Shown in pieces: positions 19,856 through 27,774 of a stretch of 64,000 bases of DNA. Each line of letters begins with the position of its first letter. Within the stretch, counting starts at the first letter, position 1. The stretch spans positions 930,001 to 994,000 of the forward strand of contig CAWCSS010000008.1 of the NCBI GenBank assembly GCA_963798325.1, in the 5' to 3' direction. Under the pieces are notes generated by a model, which saw only the letters and a list, made by a program, of their open reading frames with translations, was not told where the DNA came from and did no database searches. The position numbers were made by a program, and so were the translations under genes. This stretch comes from Solirubrobacter sp963798325. Its GTDB lineage: Bacteria > Actinomycetota > Thermoleophilia > Solirubrobacterales > Solirubrobacteraceae.

Positions 19856-20127
19856 CCCACGCCGTCGTCCTGATCGAGGCCGAGCGCGAGTCGATCGCCA
19901 CGCTCGGCGGCCAGCTGGCCGATGTCGCGGGCGTGGCGGAGGCCTACTCCGTCACGGGGGAGTGGGACTTCGTGGCGATCCTGCGGGTGCGCAACCCCGA
20001 GGAGGTGGCGAAGGTCGTCACCCACAAGTTCGCGGAGATCAAGGGGATCAGCCGCACGCACACGATGGTCGCGTTCGAGGTCTTCTCCCAGCACGACCTG
20101 GAGGCGCTGTTCAGCATCGGCAACTGA
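19852..20127 (+). CDS. Stand-alone RAM/Lrp-type ligand-binding domain protein
   Basis: A protein of 91 residues with the alpha-beta sandwich of the AsnC/Lrp C-terminal domain: VAGVAEAYSVTGEWDFVAILRV and ISRTHTMVAFEVFS. It has no DNA-binding helix-turn-helix. Such proteins oligomerise and bind amino acids. It is coupled to the hydrolase gene by a 4-nt overlap. Confidence 0.85.
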   Translation: MTHAVVLIEAERESIATLGGQLADVAGVAEAYSVTGEWDFVAILRVRNPEEVAKVVTHKFAEIKGISRTHTMVAFEVFSQHDLEALFSIGN

Positions 20128-20149
20128 GCGCCCGCCTAGAATCACCCGC

Positions 20150-20779
20150 CTGCTCGTCGCCGAATCCCATCGCCCCACGCTCCGCGAGGAGCTCTCCGGC
20201 CTGTCGGCCAAACCGCGGATCGCCGCGATCGCGCTGCTGGTCCTGCTCGCGCTGGCCGCGATCCTCCTGCTCGCCCGCGGGACGACGGAGGACGGCATCC
20301 GCACCGTCGTGGAGAAGCCGCTCGCGTTCAATCTGCGCTACCCGAGCGACATGCACAAGCTCACGCCGAGCGACGGCGAGTACCTGCATCTGCAACGCAA
20401 GGGCCTCGACGAGTTCATCGTCGAGCCGCTCCAGCTCCCCGCCTACACGGGCGACGTGGGCGGCGCCCTCCCGGTGCAGGCCTCGCGCGAGATGGCCGCG
20501 CTCAGGCAGCGCTTCCCGGACCTCGAGCCGGTGGAGGAGGGCAAGACGCGCATCAACCGTGTCGCCGGCTACTCGATCGTCTTCAGGGCCTCGAGGAAGC
20601 CGCGCCTGTACGGCCGCGTCGTGCTGCTCCCGCAGCCTGCTCCGGGGGCGCGCGACGGAGTGAAGCTCGTGATGCTGGCCACGCCCGACGGCGGCGCCGA
20701 CAAGGCCCGCGACGTCGGCACGCGCGGCGAGCTCAAGACGCCCTACCGCAGCTTCCGCTTCGGCACGGAGGGCCCATGA
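20150..20779 (+). CDS. Single-span membrane protein of unknown function, start codon unclear
   Basis: The frame encodes about 209 residues. A short N-terminus (VAESHRPTLREELSGL) is followed by a membrane span (IAAIALLVLLALAAILLLARG, about residues 25-45) and an extracytoplasmic domain without a familiar motif. No ATG, GTG or TTG precedes the span; CTG 20150 is the best placed codon because TAGAAT at 20137-20142 fits a -10 seven nt upstream. The start is therefore an inference. The stop overlaps the next ATG. Confidence 0.55.
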   Translation: MLVAESHRPTLREELSGLSAKPRIAAIALLVLLALAAILLLARGTTEDGIRTVVEKPLAFNLRYPSDMHKLTPSDGEYLHLQRKGLDEFIVEPLQLPAYTGDVGGALPVQASREMAALRQRFPDLEPVEEGKTRINRVAGYSIVFRASRKPRLYGRVVLLPQPAPGARDGVKLVMLATPDGGADKARDVGTRGELKTPYRSFRFGTEGP

Positions 20780-21109
20780 GCATCGACTACGACCACTTCG
20801 CCGCCGTCGACATGCGCGTCGGGCGGATCATCGCCGTCGAGGACTTCCCGGAGGCGCGCAAGCCCGCCTGGAAGCTGACGATCGACTTCGGCGAGGAGCT
20901 TGGGGCCAAGCGCTCCTCCGCGCAGATCACGAACTACACCCGTGAGGAGCTCGAAGGTCGCCGCGTCGTCGCGGTGGTCAACTTCCCAGCCGCGCCAGAT
21001 CGGCCCGGTGCGCTCCGAGGTGCTCGTGCTCGGCGCCTCAGACCAGGACGGGCGAGTGATCCTGCTCGCGCCCGACACCGACGTGCCGCTCGGCGCGCGG
21101 ATTCACTGA
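20776..21109 (+). pseudogene. csaA: CsaA-like tRNA-binding (OB-fold) protein, one frameshift
   Basis: The first 70 residues (FAAVDMRVGRIIAVEDFPEA, ITNYTREELEGRRVVAVVNF) match the CsaA/MetRS C-terminal tRNA-binding fold. After NFP the family continuation (RQIGPVRSEVLVLGASD, DTDVPLGARIH) lies in the next frame. One extra A at about 20988 restores a single protein of about 110 residues ending at 21109. CsaA is a small dimeric tRNA-binding protein with chaperone-like activity. A sequencing error is as likely as real loss. Confidence 0.75.
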
Positions 21110-22668
21110 CCCGGGGGCGTCGCCGAGGGCGACGGAGCCTCGACCGTGGGTGTCGGCGTGGCCGAGGGAGCGGTCGGCGTGGGCGTCGGCGTGACCGAGG
21201 GAGCGGTGGGCGTCGGCGTGGCGGCCGGCGGCGCGCTCGGCGTCGGCGTGACCTCCGGCGTCTGCGACGGGGTGCTCTCCGGCTGCGGGGTCGGCTCGGC
21301 GGGCGCGACGGCGAGCACCGGGCCGGTCGGAGTGATCGCCGGCGGAGGCGGCGGGGCGTAGGTGCTGCTGCCGGTCTCGGCGACGCCGAGGGTGTCCGAC
21401 GGGAGCGTCGTGGTGTCGCCGCCGTGCGCGCTCGGCGCGGGCGACGCGGACGGCCCAGGCGAAGCGGTGGTCGTCGGCGTGGAGGTCGGCGTCGCGGTCG
21501 CGGTCGCGGTCTTCTTGGCCTCGACCGGCTCGGCCGGCGCCTTGGTCTCGCGCTTGGCCTTGTCCAGGTGCACCGGCTCGACCGGCTGCGGCCCGGAGTC
21601 GACGGCGACCGGGGCGGTCGTCGGCGCGGCGGTTGCGGCCGGAGTGGCGTGCTTGGGCTTGGCCTGGGCGACGACCGCGGCGGGAGCGCTGCGCGGCTTG
21701 GCGGCGTGCTGGACCTCGACGGCGCCGGCGGTGACGATCGCGGCCGCGGCGAGGCCGGCGGCGGCCTTGGAGGCGACGGTCCCGAACCCGACCTGCAGCG
21801 CGGCACCCGCGCCGCCGCCCGCACTCGCGGCCGCGGCGCCGCTGCCGCCGGTCGCGGCGGTCGTGCCCAGGTGGGCGATGAAGACCTTCTTGAGCAGCAG
21901 CAGCGGCCCGAGCGGGAACAGCGCCGCCAGCGCCTTGTTGTTCTGGCGCAGGTGCTTCTTGAACGCCGTGCAGCGATCGCAGGTGCGCAGGTGGCGGCGG
22001 ACCGGCGGGCTGGTGCGGCGCAGGCCCTCGGCGACCTCGCCGAGCTCCAGGCGCACCTCGTCACAGGAGAGCAGCCGCGCCTCGGCGGCCTCGGCCAGCG
22101 ACACGCGCGCCCGCACCAGCAGCGACTTCACCGACGGCACGGTGGTCTCCATCGCCTCGGCGATCTGGTCGTAGGAGAGTGCGTCGATCTCGCGCAGCAG
22201 CAGCGCGGTCTTCTGGGTCTCCGGCAGATCCTGCACGTCGGCGATCAGCAGCCGGAACTCTTCGCGCTTGTGGACCTTGTCGGCGGTGGTCAGGCCGCCC
22301 TCGGACAGATGGATGTCCATCGAGTCCATCCCGACCGCCTGCGTGCGACGCAGGTGGTTGAGCGAGCGGTTGCGCGCGATCCGGTACAGCCACGGGCGCA
22401 CGTTGATCTCGCGCTCGTCGGCCAGCATCGCGTTGAACGCAGCGGCGAAGACCTCCTGCAGCACGTCCTCCGCGTCCTCGCGCGAGGACAGCATGTGGCG
22501 GCAGAACGCGAGCAGGCGCGACTGGTAGCGGGCGACCAGGGCCTCGAAGGCATGGTGGTTCCCGCGCCGGATGAGCGCGACGAGACGCTCGTCCGACTGC
22601 AATCGCAGGAGCGGCGAGCGTCCGTGTAGGCCGGCCGCGCCGGCGTGCTGTAGAGCTGAGGCTTCCAA
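21103..22668 (-). CDS. ECF sigma factor fused to a zinc finger, membrane span and Pro/Thr-rich tail
   Basis: A protein of 521 residues. Residues about 25-195 are an ECF sigma-70 factor: region 2 (FEALVARYQSRLLAFCRHML, EDAEDVLQEVF, RPWLYRIARNRSLNHLRR) and region 4 (LSYDQIAEAMETTVPSVKSLLVRAR). Residues about 225-245 (HLRTCDRCTAFKKHL) carry an HxxxCxxC zinc-binding anti-sigma-like motif. Further hydrophobic segments follow (about 255-330), then about 180 residues of Ala/Pro/Thr/Ser low complexity, probably outside the cell. Sigma factor and its own sensor/anchor thus sit in one chain. TTG 22668 is the start used; no ribosome site is evident. Confidence 0.85.
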   Translation of the reverse strand: MEASALQHAGAAGLHGRSPLLRLQSDERLVALIRRGNHHAFEALVARYQSRLLAFCRHMLSSREDAEDVLQEVFAAAFNAMLADEREINVRPWLYRIARNRSLNHLRRTQAVGMDSMDIHLSEGGLTTADKVHKREEFRLLIADVQDLPETQKTALLLREIDALSYDQIAEAMETTVPSVKSLLVRARVSLAEAAEARLLSCDEVRLELGEVAEGLRRTSPPVRRHLRTCDRCTAFKKHLRQNNKALAALFPLGPLLLLKKVFIAHLGTTAATGGSGAAAASAGGGAGAALQVGFGTVASKAAAGLAAAAIVTAGAVEVQHAAKPRSAPAAVVAQAKPKHATPAATAAPTTAPVAVDSGPQPVEPVHLDKAKRETKAPAEPVEAKKTATATATPTSTPTTTASPGPSASPAPSAHGGDTTTLPSDTLGVAETGSSTYAPPPPPAITPTGPVLAVAPAEPTPQPESTPSQTPEVTPTPSAPPAATPTPTAPSVTPTPTPTAPSATPTPTVEAPSPSATPPGQ

Positions 22669-22745
22669 AGTCGTTTGCTCACGTGCAGAACATGCGGCGC
22701 GCGAGGAAGTTGCGGCAAAGCCAGCGTAGCTACAGTTCTGCCAGA

Positions 22746-22830
22746 GCCCGGGTGGCGGAACAGGTCAGACGCGATCGGCTTAAACCCGATTGTCCTCCGG
22801 GGCGTGTGGGTTCAAGTCCCACCCCGGGCA
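22746..22830 (+). tRNA. tRNA-Leu (anticodon UAA)
   Basis: A class II tRNA of 85 nt. The acceptor GCCCGGG pairs with CCCGGGC and the discriminator is A. The anticodon stem ATCGG/CCGAT encloses the loop CTTAAAC, with TAA at 22781-22783. A long variable arm follows, then the T arm GTGGG-TTCAAGT-CCCAC. CCA is not encoded. Confidence 0.95.
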
Positions 22831-22831
22831 C

Positions 22832-23113
22832 TTGTCTGAACACGCACTGGTGGCGATCCGGTTGCAACCTCGAGCCAAGCGCGACGAGGTCGTCGGTGAG
22901 CGTGGTGAGGCGATTGTCATGAGGGTCACTGCACCCCCTGTCGACGGCAAGGCTAACGCCGCACTCTGTGCGCTGGTTGCCCGTTTGGTAAGAGTTCCAT
23001 CAACGCGCGTCAGTGTTGTCCGCGGTCTTACATCACGCGAAAAACTGGTACGCGTAGAGGGCGTCACGCAAGATCACTTGCGGGACGCCCTCCTACGTCA
23101 GCGTTCGAACTAG
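22832..23113 (+). CDS. DUF167 (YggU-like) protein
   Basis: A small alpha/beta protein of about 93 residues. RLQPRAKRDEVVGE, RVTAPPVDGKANAAL and VRGLTSREKLVRVEG are the family landmarks. The frame is open through the tRNA, but TTG 22832 or GTG 22850 must be the start; GTG 22850 gives the more typical N-terminus. The gene begins within about 20 nt of the tRNA 3' end with no terminator between, so it is likely read on the tRNA-Leu transcript. The function is not established. Confidence 0.85.
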   Translation: MSEHALVAIRLQPRAKRDEVVGERGEAIVMRVTAPPVDGKANAALCALVARLVRVPSTRVSVVRGLTSREKLVRVEGVTQDHLRDALLRQRSN

Positions 23114-23709
23114 GCGGCCGCCGAGGCGGCGCGAGAGCCAGAGTTCGAGAAGCCGTCCAGGACCGCGCCCGCGAGACCTTCGCGGCCGGAGATCTGGAGC
23201 ATGTCCGTCGAGCCGCCGGGGCCGAGGGCTCGCACCCAGGCTCCGACGCTGCCGCGCACCGAAGCCGTCGGCTGGGCCCCGCCCACCTCGGACACTTCGA
23301 CGCGACCGCTTTTCAGCGTGATCAGGAACGTCCGTTCGGGCGTATCGCCGTCTGCCTCAACGACCAGTTCGACCGTCCCCTCGAGACCCGGTGGGGGCTC
23401 GAGGATCCCTGGTGCGAGGCGGAAGATCGCCCCGACATTGACGTCCTCGCCTGGCCGTGGCGCGCTCCACGTCCAGTCATAGCCCCAGCGCGCGAGCGCG
23501 CCGAGGACGGGAATCAGCTCGCGAGAGCGTTCCGTAAGCTCGTAGTCGACACGCGGCGGAACCTCGCGGTAGCGCTGACGCGTAAGCAGGCCATCGGCCA
23601 CCATGCGGTTCAGCCGCGAACGCAGCTGCTCCGTGGAGATGCCCGGCAAAACGCGTTGGAGCTCCACGAACCGGCGCGGACCGGCAGCGAGATCACGGAT
23701 TATGAGCAA
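23110..23709 (-). CDS. HxlR-type transcriptional regulator with C-terminal SCP2-like domain
   Basis: The winged helix (FVELQRVLPGISTEQLRSRL, LTRQRYREVPPRVDYELTE) is HxlR/MarR-like. A C-terminal domain (ELVVEADGDTPERTFLITL, TASVRGSVGAWVRALGP) resembles an SCP2/sterol-carrier fold, as in many actinobacterial HxlR proteins. TTG 23709 falls inside the conserved helix. The expected N-terminus (YDQWSPDARALDLVGDKWTL) is present upstream in frame to about 23775 but has no ATG, GTG or TTG, so the real start is unknown or damaged. The 225 bp further upstream to 24000 show nothing else. Confidence 0.8.
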   Translation of the reverse strand: MLIIRDLAAGPRRFVELQRVLPGISTEQLRSRLNRMVADGLLTRQRYREVPPRVDYELTERSRELIPVLGALARWGYDWTWSAPRPGEDVNVGAIFRLAPGILEPPPGLEGTVELVVEADGDTPERTFLITLKSGRVEVSEVGGAQPTASVRGSVGAWVRALGPGGSTDMLQISGREGLAGAVLDGFSNSGSRAASAAA

Positions 23710-23999
23710 CGTCCACTTGTCACCGACCAGATCAAGGGCGCGCGCGTCCGGAGACCATTGGTCGTAAGGGTGACGTTTAGGTGGTGGAACAGGTGGTATA
23801 GGAGGCCTCCCTGGTGCGGCCTGGGGTGCGCGGAGAATACCTGGTCTTACGACGCAAGGTTGCTGCTATCGACAATTACGGCCGATGACATGGATGTGAT
23901 CACGAGCGCAAGTTCCTGTCGTCTGACTCGTTGTATGGCTGCGACGGGGGCAACTGCTCTCGCGTCTGGGGAACGACACGAGATCGAGGATGTTCGTTA

Positions 24000-24644
24000 A
24001 TGGGTGAGGTCATACGGCTGGAGGACCGCCGAGCGCGGCGCCGGCCGGAGACGACTATGGGGGATGCCGTCCGGGCGGAGTTCTTGTTCGACCTCGCGTC
24101 GCCGTTCACGTACCTGGCGGCCGAGCGGGTCGATCGGGCCTTCGACGAGGTGACGTGGACGCCTGCGTGCTCGCGCACGCTGCGTTGCGCGGCGATGCCC
24201 ACCGACTTCGGCGATGTCCAGGAGCTGGTCAATCACGCGCAGGAGCGCGCCGCGGCGCTGCGCCTGCCGTTGGAGTGGCCGGAGCGCTGGCCGATGCCGG
24301 TTCCGGCCGCGATGCGCGTCGCGCACTACGCGGCGCAGCAGGGCCGAGGCGGAGCCTTCGTGCTCGCGGCGACGCGGCTCGCGTTCGCGGGCGGCTTCGA
24401 CCTCGACGAGCTCGAGATCCTCACCGAGGCGGGTGCCGCCGCCGGGCTCCGGCTCGACGGCTGCCTGAAGGCCGCGCGTGAGGAGCGCCGCGACGGCGCG
24501 ATGGAGGCGGCGTCACGCCGCCTGCTGGGAGCGGGCGCCGACCGGTTGCCGGCGCTCGCGGTTGCGCGTGGGGTGTTCTGGGGCGAGGAGCGAGTGGCCG
24601 ACGCGGCCGCGACGGCACGCCTCGCCGCGGCCAACGCGCGCTAG
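24000..24644 (+). CDS. DsbA-fold protein (2-hydroxychromene-2-carboxylate isomerase-like)
   Basis: A thioredoxin-fold protein of 214 residues with a helical insert. AEFLFDLASPFTYLAAERVD is the HCCA isomerase/DsbA-family opening (FDxxSPxxY). The CxxC motif of true DsbA is absent. RWPMPVPAAMRVAHYAAQQG and RLLGAGADRLPALAVARGVFWGEER complete the fold. ATG 24000 has GAGG about 10 nt upstream; ATG 24057 is an alternative. The family uses glutathione or a similar thiol in isomerisation; the substrate here is unknown. Confidence 0.75.
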   Translation: MGEVIRLEDRRARRRPETTMGDAVRAEFLFDLASPFTYLAAERVDRAFDEVTWTPACSRTLRCAAMPTDFGDVQELVNHAQERAAALRLPLEWPERWPMPVPAAMRVAHYAAQQGRGGAFVLAATRLAFAGGFDLDELEILTEAGAAAGLRLDGCLKAAREERRDGAMEAASRRLLGAGADRLPALAVARGVFWGEERVADAAATARLAAANAR

Positions 24645-24796
24645 GGGCTGACGAGCCCGGCGAGGATCTGCGAGTCCAGCGACTCGCGCGGCTCCTCGGA
24701 GCCTTCGACGCGCGGCGCGCTCAGGAACGGATCTTCACGATCGGCTTCGGCGAGCAGCAGCTCGAGGTCGGCATCACTGAACTTGGGCTCGGGCAT
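24641..24796 (-). CDS. Small acidic protein of unknown function
   Basis: A protein of 51 residues: MPEPKFSDADLELLLAEAD and then acidic, disordered-looking sequence. AGGAG lies about 11 nt before ATG 24796, which supports this start over an upstream in-frame one. It overlaps the convergent DsbA-fold gene by 4 nt. No motif is recognised. Confidence 0.5.
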   Translation of the reverse strand: MPEPKFSDADLELLLAEADREDPFLSAPRVEGSEEPRESLDSQILAGLVSP

Positions 24797-24896
24797 GGCG
24801 TAAGTGCTCCTGGTCTCTCGCTCGGACACCGACGCTAACCGCACCTTCACCAAAGGTCAGTGGGAGCGGGTGGCGCGACCCCCCGCCCGGGGGGGA

Positions 24897-24902
24897 TAGA
24901 TT
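24897..24902 (+). promoter_or_regulatory. -10-like element upstream of the ThDP enzyme gene
   Basis: TAGATT lies 9 nt before ATG 24912, with no ribosome site between, as expected for a leaderless message. It follows a G-rich run. No -35 is evident. Confidence 0.4.
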
Positions 24903-24911
24903 GCCGCCGCA

Positions 24912-26540
24912 ATGGACGACGAGCCCACCCGGCTGCACGGCGGCCGCCTCATCGCCCGGCGCCTGAAGGCGCACGGCGTCAGCCGCCTGTTCACGCTCTC
25001 CGGCGGCCATCTGTTCTCGCTCTACGAAGGCTGCCGGCACGAGGGGATCGAGATCATCGACACCCGCCACGAGGCGACGGCCGCGTTCGCCGCCGAAGGC
25101 TGGGCGAAGGTCACGCGCGAGCCGGGCGTGGCGGCGCTGACCGCCGGCCCCGGGATCACCAACGGCATGAGCGCGATGGCCTCGGCGAAGCAGAACCACT
25201 CGCCGATGATCGTGCTCGGCGGGCGCGCGCCCGCGTTCCGCTGGGGGCAGGGGTCATTGCAGGAGATCGACCACGTGCCGTTCGTGCGGCCGGTGGTCAA
25301 GCTCGCGGCGACGGCCGGCGCCACGCTCGAGATCCCGGGCCTGGTCGACGAGGCCTTCAACGTCGCCCAGCGCCCGCACACCGGCCCGGTGTTCGTCGAC
25401 TTCCCGCTGGACATCGTGTTCATGGAGGCCGACGTCGACGAGCGCGCGGAGATCTCGCGGCCGCGCCCGGCGCAGGCCGACGGCGGCGCGATCGAGCGCG
25501 CGGCCGCGCTGCTCGCCGAGGCCGAGCGGCCGGTGATCATGGCCGGTACGAACCTCTACTGGGGCCACGGCGAGGACGCGCTGCGCGAGCTCGCCGAGCG
25601 CCGCGGCATCCCGGTGTTCCTCAACGGCCTCGGCCGCGGCTGCCTGCCCGCCGACCACGACCTGGCCTTCGCACGTGCGCGCAAGACGGCGCTGGAGGAG
25701 GCCGACGTCGCGCTGGTCATCGGTGTGCCGATGGACTTCCGGCTCGGCTTCGGCAAGGCGTTCTCCGAGGACGCCGAGGTGGTGGTCATCGACGTCGCCG
25801 AGCCCGAGCGCGAGCACCCGCGCCCGGTGGCCGCCGAGCTCTACGGCGACCTGCCGTCCTCGCTGAGCGCTCTGAGCGGCCCGGGGGCCGACACGGCGGG
25901 CTGGGTCGAGCGCCTGCGGGGGATCGAGACCGAAAGGCGCGCGGCGGAGCTCGCCCAGCTTCAGGACCCGCGAGCGCCGCTGCATCCGATGCGCGTCTAC
26001 GGCGAGCTCGCCCAGATGCTCGACCGCGACGCGATCGTCGTCGGCGACGGCGGCGACTTCGTGTCCTTCGCCGGCCGCGTGGTCGACTCCTACAACCCCG
26101 GCTGCTGGCTGGACCCGGGGCCGTTCGGGTGCCTGGGCAGCGGCCCGGGCTACGCGCTCGCGGCCAAGCTCGCGCATCCCGGCCGCCAGGTCGTGCTGCT
26201 GCTCGGCGACGGCGCCTTCGGCTTCAGCGGGATGGAGTACGACACGCTCGCCCGCCACGGCGTCAACGTCGTCGGCGTGATGGGCAACAACGGGATCTGG
26301 GCGCTCGAGAAGCACCCGATGGAGTTCCTCTACGACGGCTGGTCGGTCGCCGCCGACCTGCGCCCGGAGACCCGTTACGACTCCGTGATCGAGGCGCTCG
26401 GCGGCCACGGCGAGCTCGTCCGCTCGCCCGACGAGCTGCGCCCCGCGCTCGACCGCGCCTTCGAGTCCAACCGGCCCGCGCTGGTGAACGTGCTGACCGA
26501 TCCCTCGGTCGCGTACCCGCGCTCCGCCAACCTCGCCTGA
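24912..26540 (+). CDS. Thiamine diphosphate-dependent enzyme (acetolactate synthase-like)
   Basis: A protein of 542 residues with the three-domain ThDP fold. The N-domain has the cofactor-activating glutamate in TRHEATAAFAAEGWAK and TAGPGITNGMSAMA. The middle domain follows (RPVIMAGTNLYWG). The C-domain carries the ThDP motif GDGAFGFSGMEYDTLARHGV ending in VMGNNGIW. It resembles the IlvB/IlvG group. No small regulatory subunit is adjacent, so a role in valine synthesis is unproven; related decarboxylases or carboligases are possible. Confidence 0.85.
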   Translation: MDDEPTRLHGGRLIARRLKAHGVSRLFTLSGGHLFSLYEGCRHEGIEIIDTRHEATAAFAAEGWAKVTREPGVAALTAGPGITNGMSAMASAKQNHSPMIVLGGRAPAFRWGQGSLQEIDHVPFVRPVVKLAATAGATLEIPGLVDEAFNVAQRPHTGPVFVDFPLDIVFMEADVDERAEISRPRPAQADGGAIERAAALLAEAERPVIMAGTNLYWGHGEDALRELAERRGIPVFLNGLGRGCLPADHDLAFARARKTALEEADVALVIGVPMDFRLGFGKAFSEDAEVVVIDVAEPEREHPRPVAAELYGDLPSSLSALSGPGADTAGWVERLRGIETERRAAELAQLQDPRAPLHPMRVYGELAQMLDRDAIVVGDGGDFVSFAGRVVDSYNPGCWLDPGPFGCLGSGPGYALAAKLAHPGRQVVLLLGDGAFGFSGMEYDTLARHGVNVVGVMGNNGIWALEKHPMEFLYDGWSVAADLRPETRYDSVIEALGGHGELVRSPDELRPALDRAFESNRPALVNVLTDPSVAYPRSANLA

Positions 26541-26541
26541 A

Positions 26542-26593
26542 CCTAAAGGGGCCAGGCCCCGTCAACCCAGGTTGATGGGGCCAGGCCCCTTTA
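26542..26593. repeat. Composite AAAGGGGCC palindrome
   Basis: Two AAAGGGGCC-type units face each other. The left unit (AAAGGGGCCAGGCCCC, then GTCAACC) and the right unit (GGTTGAT, then GGGGCCAGGCCCCTTT) form a near-perfect inverted repeat with 23-nt arms (2 mismatches) and a 2-nt centre. It begins two bases after the stop of the ThDP gene and shares its core with 10461-10485 and 26601-26637. Confidence 0.8.
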
Positions 26594-26600
26594 ACTTCAA

Positions 26601-26637
26601 ACGGCACCTAAAGGGGCCAGGCCCCTTTAGGTGCCGT
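26601..26637. repeat. Perfect 37-nt AAAGGGGCC palindrome
   Basis: Perfect 18-nt arms (ACGGCACCTAAAGGGGCC and its reverse complement) flank a single A. The core CCTAAAGGGG/CCCCTTTAGG is identical to the palindrome at the end of eno. It could act as a bidirectional terminator or REP-like element. Confidence 0.85.
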
Positions 26638-26643
26638 CAAAGA

Positions 26644-26674
26644 GAAGCCGCCCGCGGCGGGGGCGGGCGGCTTC
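26644..26674. terminator. Strong hairpin after the palindromic repeats
   Basis: GAAGCCGCCCGC (26644-26655) pairs perfectly with GCGGGCGGCTTC (26663-26674) over a 7-nt G-rich loop. There is no U-tract. It serves the ThDP gene or the convergent ppx/gppA frame. Confidence 0.65.
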
Positions 26675-26891
26675 AAAGTGGCCCCGTCAGGACGGGCAGG
26701 GGTACGTGCCTTGAGGGGCCTATTTGATGATCCAGGCGGCGGGAGGCGCCGATGATGCGGCATCGCCCGGATCTATGTGTCGGTGGACGGCGGCGGGAGG
26801 CACGACCGCCCTTCCGACAAGCGGATTCTCCACCTTGATCGAGCGCCGGAGCAATCGAACACATGTCCATCCTCGGACAATTTGGACCGGT
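26675..26891. other. Intergenic stretch without a recognisable gene
   Basis: About 217 bp of lower G+C than the neighbours lie between the hairpins and the end of the ppx/gppA frame. Short frames run through it on both strands, but none has a start with a ribosome site or a familiar motif. Confidence 0.5.
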
Positions 26892-27774
26892 TCACTGAGT
26901 GTCGGCGGGAGTCGAGAGCGCCAGGCCCCACAGGATGTCCCGTTCAGACGCCTCGACCCGGTCCAGGCCGAACGACTCGCAGTACTTCTAGCAGGATGGC
27001 GATCCCGCCGACCAGCACCGGCGCGCGGGCTGGATCGATGCCGCGAGTGTGGCGCAGGCGCTCGAGCGGGAGGACCGACAGCCGGTCCAGGAGTGCCTGC
27101 AGGCGATCGAGGGTGAGGATGTGGCCTTCGATCCGCGTGGGGTCGTATCGGTCGAGTTCCAGGTCGATCGCCGCGCACTGCGTGGGGGTGCCGGCGACGG
27201 CGATCGCGTGGGTGGCGGGCGGGTGTTCGGGGAGTCTGTACGTCCGCGCGCAGAGCGGCGAGTTCGTCGCGGGTGGGCGGGTCCGTGTGGAGGTGGCGCT
27301 CGCGGTGGCGGACGACGCCGATCTGCGTCGAGGCGTGCCACGTGACGGTGCCGCGGGTGCCCGAGCACGAGCTCCGTCGAGCCGCCGCCGATGTCGATCA
27401 CCAGCACCGGCTCGGTGTCATCGCGCAGCGAGGTGGCGCCCGCGAAGGTCAGCGCGGCCTCTTCCTCGCCGCTCAGGATGCGGGTGCGCAGGCCGAGTAC
27501 GTGCTCGACGCGGGTCGCGAACGCGGCGCCGTTGGTGGCGTCGCGAACCGCGGAGGTCATGACCGCGGTGCCGGGCGCGTCGCCGATCCGTGCCTTGAAC
27601 CGCTGGAGCACGTCGAGCACGCGCTGCTGGGCGTCCTCGGCGAGGCGGCCCGTGCGGTCGACGCCCTCGTCCGAGACCGGTGACGATCGATTCGCGCGTG
27701 AGTTCGCGCGGGCCGTCGGCGATCAGCAGGCGGGTGGAGTTCGAGCCGATGTCGACGGCGGCGACGCGGGTCAT
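26892..27774 (-). pseudogene. Exopolyphosphatase / GppA-type phosphatase, several frameshifts
   Basis: ATG 27774 opens MTRVAAVDIGSNSTRLLIAD, the Ppx/GppA phosphate-1 motif. The protein continues in other frames: TSAVRDATNGAAF, LSGEEEAALTFAGA, VIDIGGGSTELVLG, then HLHTDPPTRDELAALRADV, TPTQCAAIDLELDRYDP, and RLRHTRGIDPARAPVLVGG, ending at TGA 26892. Four one-base discrepancies (near 27670, 27360, 27235 and 26975) are needed to join them. The enzyme would degrade polyphosphate or pppGpp. Whether this is decay or consensus error is undecided; the density of breaks is the highest here. The start overlaps the stop of the next gene (ATGA). Confidence 0.75.

Noticed and set aside
21120..21260. GTCGGCGTG microsatellite as a separate repeat element
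   Set aside because: It is explained by the Pro/Thr codons of the sigma-fusion protein's tail.
22746..22830. tRNA-Sec, considered because selD is nearby and the tRNA has a long variable arm
   Set aside because: The anticodon loop CTTAAAC gives UAA, and the acceptor stem is 7 bp; it is tRNA-Leu.
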